A stretch of DNA of 8,832 nt, taken from assembly GCA_958417695.1 (NCBI GenBank), contig CATZDQ010000064.1, positions 1 through 8,832 of the forward strand, in the 5' to 3' direction. The notes under the pieces were generated by a model. That model was given only the letters and a program-made list of their open reading frames with translations. It ran no database searches and was not told the origin of the DNA. The DNA comes from an uncultured Clostridiaceae bacterium (GTDB lineage: Bacteria; Bacillota; Clostridia; TANB77; CAG-508). The position numbers and the translations under genes were made by a program. Of the stretch, positions 1 to 7,781 are shown one piece after another (position 1 is the first letter of the stretch; the number at the start of each line of letters is the position of its first letter).

Positions 1-1636
1 CAAAGTACTTATTTTTCATACAATCCCTATAGCTAACCTCTCCATCCTTTATTTGTATTATTTTATCTACATTTTTTATGGTAGCCAATCTATGGGCAAT
101 AATAAGAACTGTGCTAGTTTGTGAAATTTTATCTATGATACTTTGTATCATTTTTTCAGTTCTTAAATCAATATTAGATGTTGGCTCATCAAATATATAA
201 ATACTAGATTTATGAATGATGGCCCTTATAAAGGCTATAATTTGTAATTCTCCTTTTGATAATCTATGACTATTAATTACTTCGTCTAATCCATTATTTA
301 ATCTTGAAAGTAAACCAATCACGCCAATTTTATTCATAACCTCTAATATTTGTTCATCTGTTATATTTGTCTTATCTAGTAAAATATTTTTTCTCAAAGT
401 ATCATTAAACACAAAGGTATTTTGAGAAATATAAGAAATATTATTTCTTATCGATTCTATTGATATCTGTTCTATGTTGTAACCATCTATTGTAACCATT
501 CCTTCTTTAACAGGATATAGCCTCATTAGAATCTGTACCATAGTTGTTTTCCCCGCTCCAGTTTTACCTATAATCGCTACTTTTTCTCCTTGTTTAATTT
601 CAAATGACACATTTTTTAAAACTTCTTTCTTATGATAAGCAAAACTCACCTCTTTAAATTGAATATTTCCTTCAAATTTTTCAATCCTTTTTCCTTTGAA
701 AATATCTTCTTTTTCTTCTATTTTTAAAATGGTATTCATTCTTTCTAATGAAACAAGAGCTTCTTGAATTTCCTCCATCTGGTTAAATATCTCTTTTAAA
801 GGATTAAAACATTGTCTTATATAGTATAAAAAGATATAGACCGTTCCTAAGCTATACGTTATATTTATATTTAAGACATAATATAAAATTGCATAAATTC
901 CTATAGCTTCTAAGAATATCCCAACTGGCCATAAAAAGGAATTTACATATATATATCGATATCTATTTTTTAGTTCTTCATTTAATAAATTATTTACCCT
1001 TTTTATATTTTTTTCTTCTAGTGAAAAGAATTTTGTTAATTTACTTTTATTATAATCTTCTGAATATTGCCTATTCTCCAAATCTCTTTTATCTAATGTA
1101 ACTCTATCAATTTTCTTTAATTTTATAACAAGAATATAAGAGTATAACCCAATTAATAAAATGATACCTGTACCAATGAAAGCCAACTTAATATCTAATA
1201 TAAACATAACTATTATCATTAGTAAGATATGTAACACATCATTTAATACGACTGGTATATTATCTGAAAATAGAGATTTTACATTTTCTGCATCTACAGT
1301 CATTCTTGTATACATATCCGCAGAGGAAAATTTCCTGAAAGTTTCTAGTTTCATATCTAATATTTTATTTAGCATGCTATTTCTTAATTCAGTTAACATT
1401 GCATTAGATAGTAAATTCGTTTTTTTATTTTTTATAGCTTTTACAAATAGGATACCTATTCTAACTAACAAATATAGACATACTAGTATAATTACCTTTT
1501 TGATGATGATATTTTCAGAAAGTTCATCAATGATTAATTTTAAAATATATGGCGCTATCACATGGAATATATTGACTAGAATTAATAAAAAAATAATTAT
1601 AAGCATACTTTTTTTATTTTTCTTAAATCCATTCAT
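1..1636 (-). CDS. ABC exporter half-transporter, catalytic-type subunit of second pair (3' end cut by window)
   Basis: The reading frame is open from an ATG at 1636 to the left edge and gives 545 residues plus one base. It is a type I ABC exporter half: about six membrane segments (roughly residues 11-33, 47-68, 128-148, 150-172, 232-255 and 261-275), then an ATPase domain from about 325. Walker A is GKTGAGKT (357-364), the Q-loop Gln is 405, Walker B ends in Asp483-Glu484, the D-loop is SNID (487-490) and the H-loop His is 515. The signature is LSKGE (459-463) instead of LSGGQ. The intact Glu and His with a poor signature mark it as the catalytic half of a heterodimer with the upstream gene, whose end it overlaps by 14 bases. 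It lacks at most a short C-terminal tail. The substrate cannot be told, and no peptidase domain is present. The transporter call is secure; the pairing is inference. Confidence 0.93.
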   Translation of the reverse strand, partial: MNGFKKNKKSMLIIIFLLILVNIFHVIAPYILKLIIDELSENIIIKKVIILVCLYLLVRIGILFVKAIKNKKTNLLSNAMLTELRNSMLNKILDMKLETFRKFSSADMYTRMTVDAENVKSLFSDNIPVVLNDVLHILLMIIVMFILDIKLAFIGTGIILLIGLYSYILVIKLKKIDRVTLDKRDLENRQYSEDYNKSKLTKFFSLEEKNIKRVNNLLNEELKNRYRYIYVNSFLWPVGIFLEAIGIYAILYYVLNINITYSLGTVYIFLYYIRQCFNPLKEIFNQMEEIQEALVSLERMNTILKIEEKEDIFKGKRIEKFEGNIQFKEVSFAYHKKEVLKNVSFEIKQGEKVAIIGKTGAGKTTMVQILMRLYPVKEGMVTIDGYNIEQISIESIRNNISYISQNTFVFNDTLRKNILLDKTNITDEQILEVMNKIGVIGLLSRLNNGLDEVINSHRLSKGELQIIAFIRAIIHKSSIYIFDEPTSNIDLRTEKMIQSIIDKISQTSTVLIIAHRLATIKNVDKIIQIKDGEVSYRDCMKNKYF

Positions 1637-3374
1637 CCATTTTCTCTCCTTCTAACTCATATTCATACATTTCTTTATATAATTCGTTCTCTTCTAATAA
1701 TTCTTGATGTTTTCCACATGCTACAATTCTTCCATTTACCATAAGATAAATTCTATCTAATTTTTCTACATCTGTTACTTTATTAGCAATAATAATTATT
1801 GTCTTATCATTTTTAGTTAAAATAGTATGTAATATTTCTTTTTCTGTCTTTTTATCTAATGCTGAAAAAATATCATCTAAAATAATAAAATCTTTATCCA
1901 CTATCATATTTCTGGCTATTACAATTCTTTGCTTTTGACCACCAGATAATTTTGCCCCTTTTTCTCCTACCAATTCTTCAAATTCATTTTCCATTTTAAA
2001 AATATCTTCTAATATATTAGCCTCATTTGTGGCTTGTACAATTTGTTTACCATCATAATCCATTTCTAGTATAATATTATTCTTTATGGTATCATTGATT
2101 AATGTGTCCTTTTGTAAAACGTAGCTTATATTCTTAAATAAACTGTATTTATCAATTTCGGTAATATCTATTCCGTTAATATAGACTTGATCCTTCTCTA
2201 TCTGATAAAGTCCTGAAATAATATTCATTAAAGTTGTTTTTCCGCTTCCAAACATACCTATAATTCCAACTTTTTCATTTTTATGAATTTCAAAATCTAC
2301 ATTTTTTAGTACTTTTTCTGTTGAATGTGGATAACTATAAGATAGATTTTTTACTCTGATTTGTTCTATATTTTGAATAAGTTGTTTCCCTTTTTGTTCA
2401 TAGGTTTCTACCTCCATTATTAGATTAAACCTATGAATAGCTTGTTTTAAATATACTATTCCATTTGTAATTTCCTTTATTCTTTTTGCAAAAGATTTAA
2501 ATATACTATCCACAAAAGTAGTAAAAACTGTAAGCGAACCTACTGTTAATTCTCCTTTGATACATAAAAATGCACCATATACAATTGCTAACATATAGCA
2601 TGTTCCCTCTATTACATTTGTTATATTGTCAATACTGGCGTCTACTTTTCCAACTTGATAATCTTTTTGCCTCATTATTTCATTTTCTTTTTCAAAAAGT
2701 TCTTTTTGTTTATATTGATTATTATATAATTTGATTAGTTCAAAATTACTGGTATTTTCTTCAATAATATTAGATAATTTTACATATTCTTTTCGTGCTT
2801 CTTCTACTTCCCTTTGTTTTTTATGATATAATATTATATTTGAAATTAAAGCAATCAGTATCATTGCTATGAGAATAATTGATAATTGAATGTGGATAGT
2901 ATATGCCGACATAATAATAATTAGTACAGGCGTCATAATCAAGTCTATAATTGCCTGAAAAAAATTACCTAAAAATTTTCTTATCATTGGTATTTCTTTT
3001 GTTAAGTATGCTAGTAGTTTTCCTTTTTCTGTCCTATCATAATATTCTTCTTTAACATATTGTAATTTATGATAAACCACTTTTCTAATTCTAGTATCTG
3101 AGGACCTAGCAACTATAAAATAACATATTCTTTTTATCGTATTGGGAATAAAAATAATAGCAGAATAAAAAAGTAGCCTATAAATTTCTTGCATAATTTG
3201 CTCTTTTTCCACTCCTGCTTGTAATAGCATATCTAAAATTCTACCAACAATTTGCGTATTTACTAATGTTATATATATAACTATTGTTTCAAAAAACATA
3301 CCTAAAATATAAAATGGAAATGTTTTTTGAAATTCTCTTTTTATAAATTCATGCACTTTATGTCTTTTCTTCAT
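1623..3374 (-). CDS. ABC exporter half-transporter, degenerate-site subunit of second pair
   Basis: This 583-residue protein has the normal length of a type I ABC exporter half. A basic N-terminal helix leads into about six membrane segments (roughly 20-42, 64-88, 136-158, 161-182, 252-274, 276-295), followed by an ATPase domain from about 338. Walker A is GMFGSGKT (373-380), the Q-loop Gln is 421 and the signature is a perfect LSGGQ (476-480). After Walker B Asp500 the catalytic Glu is replaced by Asp501, and the H-loop His by Asn531 (IIIANKV). Heterodimeric exporters show this pattern in the subunit that hydrolyses ATP poorly but lends its good signature to the partner. The partner is evidently the next gene, which overlaps its 3' end. 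The start has GAGGG five bases upstream. The gene is very AT-rich, more so than the first exporter pair. The substrate is unknown. Confidence 0.94.
   Translation of the reverse strand: MKKRHKVHEFIKREFQKTFPFYILGMFFETIVIYITLVNTQIVGRILDMLLQAGVEKEQIMQEIYRLLFYSAIIFIPNTIKRICYFIVARSSDTRIRKVVYHKLQYVKEEYYDRTEKGKLLAYLTKEIPMIRKFLGNFFQAIIDLIMTPVLIIIMSAYTIHIQLSIILIAMILIALISNIILYHKKQREVEEARKEYVKLSNIIEENTSNFELIKLYNNQYKQKELFEKENEIMRQKDYQVGKVDASIDNITNVIEGTCYMLAIVYGAFLCIKGELTVGSLTVFTTFVDSIFKSFAKRIKEITNGIVYLKQAIHRFNLIMEVETYEQKGKQLIQNIEQIRVKNLSYSYPHSTEKVLKNVDFEIHKNEKVGIIGMFGSGKTTLMNIISGLYQIEKDQVYINGIDITEIDKYSLFKNISYVLQKDTLINDTIKNNIILEMDYDGKQIVQATNEANILEDIFKMENEFEELVGEKGAKLSGGQKQRIVIARNMIVDKDFIILDDIFSALDKKTEKEILHTILTKNDKTIIIIANKVTDVEKLDRIYLMVNGRIVACGKHQELLEENELYKEMYEYELEGEKMDEWI
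1644..1652 (-). promoter_or_regulatory. Ribosome binding site for the downstream half-transporter, inside the upstream gene
   Basis: GAAGGAGAG lies within the last codons of the upstream ABC gene, 9 bases (from the end of AGGAG) before the ATG at 1636. It supports the start at 1636, although the start overlaps the upstream stop at 1623. The overlap implies translational coupling of the two subunits. Confidence 0.7.
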
Positions 3375-3532
3375 TTAATCCCTCTTTTGTATCATTTATC
3401 CTATCTATCTTTTATTTATACAATATTTTACAGTTTTATTTATCTTTCTTATCCTATCATACTTCTTTTAACATTTCTACTATTTTTATACTTTTTCTAA
3501 ACATATAAAATATTTATTTACTTGTTGCATAC
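3375..3532 (-). promoter_or_regulatory. AT-rich leader of the second ABC pair, promoter presumed
   Basis: A terminator lies just upstream, so the second ABC pair should have its own promoter here. The best -10 candidate is TATAAA at 3420..3415, but no convincing -35 stands 16-18 bases before it. The ribosome binding site (GAGGG) sits at the gene-proximal end. The 10-base sequence GATAGGATAA occurs twice in the same direction (3458..3449 and 3405..3396). The rest is very low in G and C, so chance matches to promoter hexamers are common. The location is logical, but no exact promoter is claimed. Confidence 0.3.
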
Positions 3533-3560
3533 AAAAAAAGGAACTGTAAAAGTCCCTTTT
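3533..3560 (-). terminator. Rho-independent terminator after the first exporter pair
   Basis: On the minus strand AAAAGGGAC pairs with GTTCCTTTT (9 bp with one G-U pair) around a 7-base loop. A run of seven T follows, overlapping the 3' arm. It begins 10 bases after the TAA of the 612-residue ABC gene. This is a textbook intrinsic terminator. It separates the TetR/ABC operon from the second ABC pair. Confidence 0.85.
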
Positions 3561-3570
3561 CCATCTTCTT

Positions 3571-5409
3571 TTATTCTACTTCATCGATACAATCTTCAAA
3601 TTGACTATTATATAGATTTGCATAAAAGCCATTTTTAGCTAATAACTCTTCATGACTACCTTGTTCTACAATATCTCCATGGTCCATTACTAAAATTAAA
3701 TCTGCATTTTTTATTGTTGATAATCTATGGGCAATAATAAAGCTAGTTCTTCCCTTCATTAAATTATCCATAGCAGATTGAATTTGGATTTCTGTTCTAG
3801 TATCAATCGAACTGGTTGCCTCGTCTAAAATCAAAATTTTAGGGTCTGCTAAAATCACTCTAGCAATGGTTAATAATTGCTTTTGTCCAGCTGAAACATT
3901 GCTAGATTCCTCATTCAGTACCATATCATAAGCATTTGGTAAGGTTTTAATAAAGTGATGTACATGAGCTGCTTTTGCTGCCTCTATCACTTCTGCATCA
4001 CTTGCTTCTGGCTTACCATAGCGGATATTATCCTTAATAGTTCCTCCAAATAACCACGTATCTTGTAAAACCATACCAAACATTTTACGAAGGTCTCCTC
4101 TGTTAAAATCTTTAACATTCACTCCATCTACTAAAATCGCACCACTGTTAACATCATAAAAACGCATTAACAATTTTACCATTGTTGTTTTTCCAGCACC
4201 AGTTGGTCCAACAATAGCAATCTTTTGGCCATCCTTAATTTGTGCATTAAAGTCATTAATGATGGTTTTATCCTCATCATAACCAAAATGAACATGGTCA
4301 AAAGTCACATTTCCTTTTAAACCTTCTGTCTGCTTTGCATTTGCAATATCTTGCACTTCTTCTGGTTCTTCTAAGAAAGCAAATACCCTCTCAGCAGCAG
4401 CTACCATAGATTGTAACATACTAGAAATTTGTGCAATTTGTGCAATTGGTTGTGTAAATTGTTTATTATATTGGATAAAAGATTGAATATTACCTACTGT
4501 AATTTTACCTTGAATGGCAAAATAACCACCTATAATTGCTACTGCTACATACCCTACATTTCCAATAAAGTTCATTAAAGGATGCATCAAGCCAGATAAG
4601 AACTGAGATTTCCACCCAGAACGATATAATTCTTCATTCTCTTTTCTAAAAGCCTTTATTGCTTTTTCTTCTCCATTAAAAGCCTTTACAATATCATGGC
4701 CACCATAAATTTCTTCTACTTGACCATTGACATGCCCTAAATATTCTTGCTGTCTTTGGAAGTATTTTTGTGACTTTTTAACAATAAATCTAACAATCAA
4801 AGAAGCCACTGGTAAAATGACTAATGACACTAATGTCATTTCCCAACTAATGGTAAACATCATAATTAAAATACCAATAATTGTACAAATAGAAGTAATA
4901 ATTTGTGTTATACTTTGGTTTAAGTTTTGGGAAAGTGTATCAATATCATTGGTAATAATAGATAGCACTTCTCCATGTGTTCTTTTATCAAAATAACGCA
5001 TTGGTAAACGATTAATTTTTGTAATTAAATCGCTACGTAAACGAAATGTTAATTTTTGTGCCACTCCCGTCATAACAAATCCTTGTATGAAGGAAAATAA
5101 AGCACTTAGCAAATACAAACCTAATAATGTTAATAAAATCGTTCCAATTGCACCAAAGTCAATTCCTGCGCCACCCGACAATTTACTAATTAAACCATTA
5201 AAAATCTCTGTGGTAGCATTACCTAATATCTTTGGTCCTACAATGGTAAATATTGTTCCACCAATTGCAAAAATAATAACAATGAGTAAAGCAATTTTAT
5301 ATTTTGATAAATAATTCTTTAATAACTTTTTCGTGGTTCCTTTAAAATCACTTGGTTTTTCTATATTAGCACCAGGTCTACGACCTGGCCCCCCCATTGG
5401 TCCTGGCAT
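3571..5409 (-). CDS. ABC multidrug-type exporter half, catalytic subunit of first pair
   Basis: The protein has 612 residues. A Pro/Gly-rich N-terminus (residues 1-15, PGPMGGPGRRPG) comes before six membrane segments (about 38-58, 86-112, 168-186, 190-210, 281-299, 305-325) and an ATPase domain from about 365. An aromatic A-loop residue is Tyr377, Walker A is GPTGAGKT (401-408), the Q-loop Gln is 449, Walker B ILILDE ends in Glu530, the D-loop is SSID (533-536) and the H-loop His is 561. The signature is VSAGQ (505-509), altered at the first and third positions. The intact Glu and His with a weakened signature fit the catalytic half of a heterodimeric exporter (TM288 or LmrD type). Its partner is the gene immediately upstream, whose TAG directly abuts this ATG. 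A strong ribosome site lies in that gene's last codons. Drug or lipid-like amphiphile export is the usual role of the family; the actual substrate is not shown. Confidence 0.95.
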   Translation of the reverse strand: MPGPMGGPGRRPGANIEKPSDFKGTTKKLLKNYLSKYKIALLIVIIFAIGGTIFTIVGPKILGNATTEIFNGLISKLSGGAGIDFGAIGTILLTLLGLYLLSALFSFIQGFVMTGVAQKLTFRLRSDLITKINRLPMRYFDKRTHGEVLSIITNDIDTLSQNLNQSITQIITSICTIIGILIMMFTISWEMTLVSLVILPVASLIVRFIVKKSQKYFQRQQEYLGHVNGQVEEIYGGHDIVKAFNGEEKAIKAFRKENEELYRSGWKSQFLSGLMHPLMNFIGNVGYVAVAIIGGYFAIQGKITVGNIQSFIQYNKQFTQPIAQIAQISSMLQSMVAAAERVFAFLEEPEEVQDIANAKQTEGLKGNVTFDHVHFGYDEDKTIINDFNAQIKDGQKIAIVGPTGAGKTTMVKLLMRFYDVNSGAILVDGVNVKDFNRGDLRKMFGMVLQDTWLFGGTIKDNIRYGKPEASDAEVIEAAKAAHVHHFIKTLPNAYDMVLNEESSNVSAGQKQLLTIARVILADPKILILDEATSSIDTRTEIQIQSAMDNLMKGRTSFIIAHRLSTIKNADLILVMDHGDIVEQGSHEELLAKNGFYANLYNSQFEDCIDEVE

Positions 5410-7692
5410 CTATTTTCCCTCCTTCCCATTTTGTTTTAATTCCTCTTCTGATAATTGTGATAATGCAATTTGTTTGTAGGTATCGCAATTCTCCATTAAT
5501 TCTTCATGGGTACCTTTTCCAACAATCTTACCTTCTTCTAAAACAATAATTTGCTCTGCGTTCATAATGGTACTAATTCTTTGTGCAACTATAATAACTG
5601 TTTTATTTTCCGTTTGAGAAGATAACGCTTCTCTTAAAGCTTTATCTGTTTTTAAATCTAAAGCAGAAAAGCTATCATCAAATACAAAAATTTCTGGGTC
5701 AATCGCTAAAGCTCTTGCAATGGATAAACGTTGTTTTTGTCCACCCGATACATTACTTCCCCCTTGTGCAATAGGAGCCGTATATTTTTCTTCCTTAGCT
5801 TGGATAAACTCTGTTGCCTGTGCAATAGAAGCTGCCTTTTCCATTTGTTCATCTACCATTTGCTCATTACCATATTTAATATTAGACTCAATTGTTCCAG
5901 AGAATAATACACCTTTTTGAGGTACGAAACCAATTCTCTTCCTTAATTCTTTTTGTGGAACATCTTTTACATTTACGCCATCGACTAATAGCTCTCCACC
6001 TGTTACATCATAGAAACGAGGAATTAAGTTTACTATAGTTGACTTTCCACTTCCTGTACTACCAATAATAGCCGTTGTTTCCCCTGGTTTTGCTACAAAG
6101 TCAATATCGGTTAATATCTCAGTATCTGCATCTGGATATCTAAAAGATACATTTCTAAACTCTACCAAACCTTTTTTATCTTCTTGAAAAGCCTTTAGTG
6201 CTTTTTCTTCTTTATCCTTAATACTTGGTTTTGTTTCTAACACTTCATTAATACGATTAGCAGAAACAGAAGCACGTGGAAGCATAATAGAAATCATAGA
6301 AATCATTAAGAAACTCATAATAATTTGCATAGTGTATTGGATAAAAGCCATCATATCTCCTACTTGCATAATACCTTGTTCTACATTATGGCCACCAACC
6401 CATACAATTAAAATCATGACACTATTCATTACAAACATTAAGGCTGGCATCATCATACTCATGGCTCTATTGACAAAAACGTTTGTCTTCCTTAAGTCAT
6501 CATTTGCTTTATCAAAACGAGCCTCCTCACGTTTTTGTGTATTAAACGCTCTGATAACAGGAATACCTGTTAAAATCTCTCTGGCCACCATATTAATTTT
6601 ATCAATCAAATCTTGTAACTTCTTAAATTTAGGCATTGCCACAATAAATAGAATTAATACAATACCAATAACCGCTGCAATAGCTAACCCAATAATCCAT
6701 GCCATCGAACTATCACTTGTTCTAATCACATGTAATAAACCACCAATACCAATAATTGGTGCATAGACTACTACTCTAAATAACATAGTTAATAACATTT
6801 GAATTTGTTGAATATCATTCGTGCTACGAGTAATTAAAGAAGCTGTAGAAAACTCTCTAAACTCCTTGGTTGAAAAGCCTAGTACTTTTTGGAATACCAT
6901 ATCTCTCAAAGTCTTACCTAGCTTAGCAGCCACTCTAGAAGATAATAACATAATTAAGACAGCTGCCGTCATACTAATAAATGCAACACCCAACATTTGA
7001 AGACCAGATAAGAAAATATAATCATTTTGAATTTTATCTACATCAGCCCCCAAAGCCTTATATTCTTCCTTTGTAGCACTAATGGCTGCTTGTTCTAGAA
7101 TAGAGCCAGACATACCATCTAACTGACCATTTATTTTTTCTAAAACCTTATCTAACTGTTCTTCTGGCATATTTTGAAGAATCTCCATCACACTCATTTG
7201 TGCCATAGCCATTCTTTGTGGCTCTGGCATATTTTGCATAGCCTCTGCCATTTGTGCCTTAATGGCTTCTTTTGTCTCCTCTTTTTGGAAACTAGAAACA
7301 ATCATCATAGGTCTTGCTATCTGATTATTTAACGACTCTTGTTCTTCTTCTTTCAATTTATTTTTCACATAAATTTCTTGATTTTCTAGTTCTGGATATT
7401 TTTTAACTAATTTATCATACTCTTTTTGTTCTAAACTATCCTTAGAAACCAAACGATATTGTTTCAAAATAGATTCATCCTCTTTAGTAAACAACAATAA
7501 TTGGTCCATTTGTGATTTACGGATAGCCTCTGGTGCAGCATTTTCAATACCACTCTGCTGAATACCCACATTTACAATTTTAGAGGTATAATCCGGCAAA
7601 GCTAAATCAGTAGCTGCTTGTAAACATAGCAGTGCAATAATTGCTATCACGGATACTGCTGAATTTTTTAAGTATTTTAGTACTTTTAACAT
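5410..7692 (-). CDS. ABC multidrug-type exporter half with large extracellular loop, degenerate-site subunit of first pair
   Basis: At 760 residues this is about 150-180 longer than a usual half-transporter. The excess lies between TM1 (about 11-30) and TM2 (about 226-250): a polar loop of about 195 residues predicted outside the cell, rich in Glu, Gln and Met, with QNMPExQ at 153-159 and again at 173-179. The remaining membrane segments are near 304-323, 331-352, 414-434 and 444-470. The ATPase domain has Walker A GSTGSGKS (544-551), Q-loop Gln592 and signature VSGGQ (648-652). Walker B is IFVFDD, with Asp673 in place of the catalytic Glu, and the H-loop His is replaced by Gln704. This is the degenerate-site half of a heterodimer with the following gene. 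The ATG at 7692 has AAGGAG 12 bases upstream, a rather long spacing. The TetR gene just upstream suggests regulated efflux. Substrate unknown. Confidence 0.95.
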   Translation of the reverse strand: MLKVLKYLKNSAVSVIAIIALLCLQAATDLALPDYTSKIVNVGIQQSGIENAAPEAIRKSQMDQLLLFTKEDESILKQYRLVSKDSLEQKEYDKLVKKYPELENQEIYVKNKLKEEEQESLNNQIARPMMIVSSFQKEETKEAIKAQMAEAMQNMPEPQRMAMAQMSVMEILQNMPEEQLDKVLEKINGQLDGMSGSILEQAAISATKEEYKALGADVDKIQNDYIFLSGLQMLGVAFISMTAAVLIMLLSSRVAAKLGKTLRDMVFQKVLGFSTKEFREFSTASLITRSTNDIQQIQMLLTMLFRVVVYAPIIGIGGLLHVIRTSDSSMAWIIGLAIAAVIGIVLILFIVAMPKFKKLQDLIDKINMVAREILTGIPVIRAFNTQKREEARFDKANDDLRKTNVFVNRAMSMMMPALMFVMNSVMILIVWVGGHNVEQGIMQVGDMMAFIQYTMQIIMSFLMISMISIMLPRASVSANRINEVLETKPSIKDKEEKALKAFQEDKKGLVEFRNVSFRYPDADTEILTDIDFVAKPGETTAIIGSTGSGKSTIVNLIPRFYDVTGGELLVDGVNVKDVPQKELRKRIGFVPQKGVLFSGTIESNIKYGNEQMVDEQMEKAASIAQATEFIQAKEEKYTAPIAQGGSNVSGGQKQRLSIARALAIDPEIFVFDDSFSALDLKTDKALREALSSQTENKTVIIVAQRISTIMNAEQIIVLEEGKIVGKGTHEELMENCDTYKQIALSQLSEEELKQNGKEGK
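5417..5424 (-). promoter_or_regulatory. Ribosome binding site for the 612-residue ABC gene, inside the upstream gene
   Basis: AAGGAGGG overlaps the last Lys-Glu-Gly codons of the 760-residue gene, with AGGAGG 8 bases before the ATG at 5409. Stop and start abut with no spacer. This placement suggests coupled translation and matched amounts of the two subunits. Confidence 0.8.
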
Positions 7693-7719
7693 AAATTTTA
7701 AATTCTCCTTTCCTTATTA

Positions 7720-7767
7720 TGTCCATCGGGACCTGGTCCGAGTGGACAATTTTGTCCATAGGGGACA
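7720..7767. promoter_or_regulatory. Cluster of three overlapping GTCC/GGAC dyads between tetR and the exporter genes
   Basis: Three inverted repeats share arms. The first (7720-7748) is TGTCCA, 3 bases, GGACC, one central base, GGTCC, 3 bases, TGGACA, a 29-bp near-perfect dyad centred on 7734. The second (7743-7758) is TGGACAA, 2 bases, TTGTCCA. The third (7753-7767) is TGTCC, 5 bases, GGACA. The block is far richer in G and C than its surroundings and fills most of the 89-base gap before the 760-residue ABC gene, just ahead of its ribosome site. No T-run follows, so it is not a terminator. It could be an operator for the neighbouring TetR protein, a mutually exclusive RNA hairpin pair, or a REP-like palindromic repeat. 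The repeats are plain in the sequence; the function is inference. Confidence 0.6.
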
Positions 7768-7781
7768 CATCTGATTGTATT

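Noticed and set aside
1161..1655. Plus-strand open frame of 164 codons
   Set aside because: It lies opposite the well-supported ABC half-transporter on the minus strand and over its start. The translation is low-complexity Ile/Phe/Ser-rich, typical of the antisense of a membrane protein, with no recognisable family.
6332..6766. Plus-strand open frame of 144 codons
   Set aside because: It is antisense to the membrane domain of the 760-residue ABC gene. Its hydrophobic composition mirrors that gene and no domain is recognisable. The shorter plus-strand frames at 4727, 5087, 5720 and 8320 were rejected on the same grounds.
7720..7767. Terminator between tetR and the exporter genes
   Set aside because: The dyads are strong, but on the minus strand they are followed by TAATAAGG, not a T-run, and the same-strand operon continues after them.
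7774..7779. Internal promoter with -10 TACAAT ahead of the 760-residue ABC gene
   Set aside because: The hexamer is acceptable and its position before the dyad cluster is tempting, but no -35 stands 16-18 bases upstream (CACGAA there). Too weak to list.
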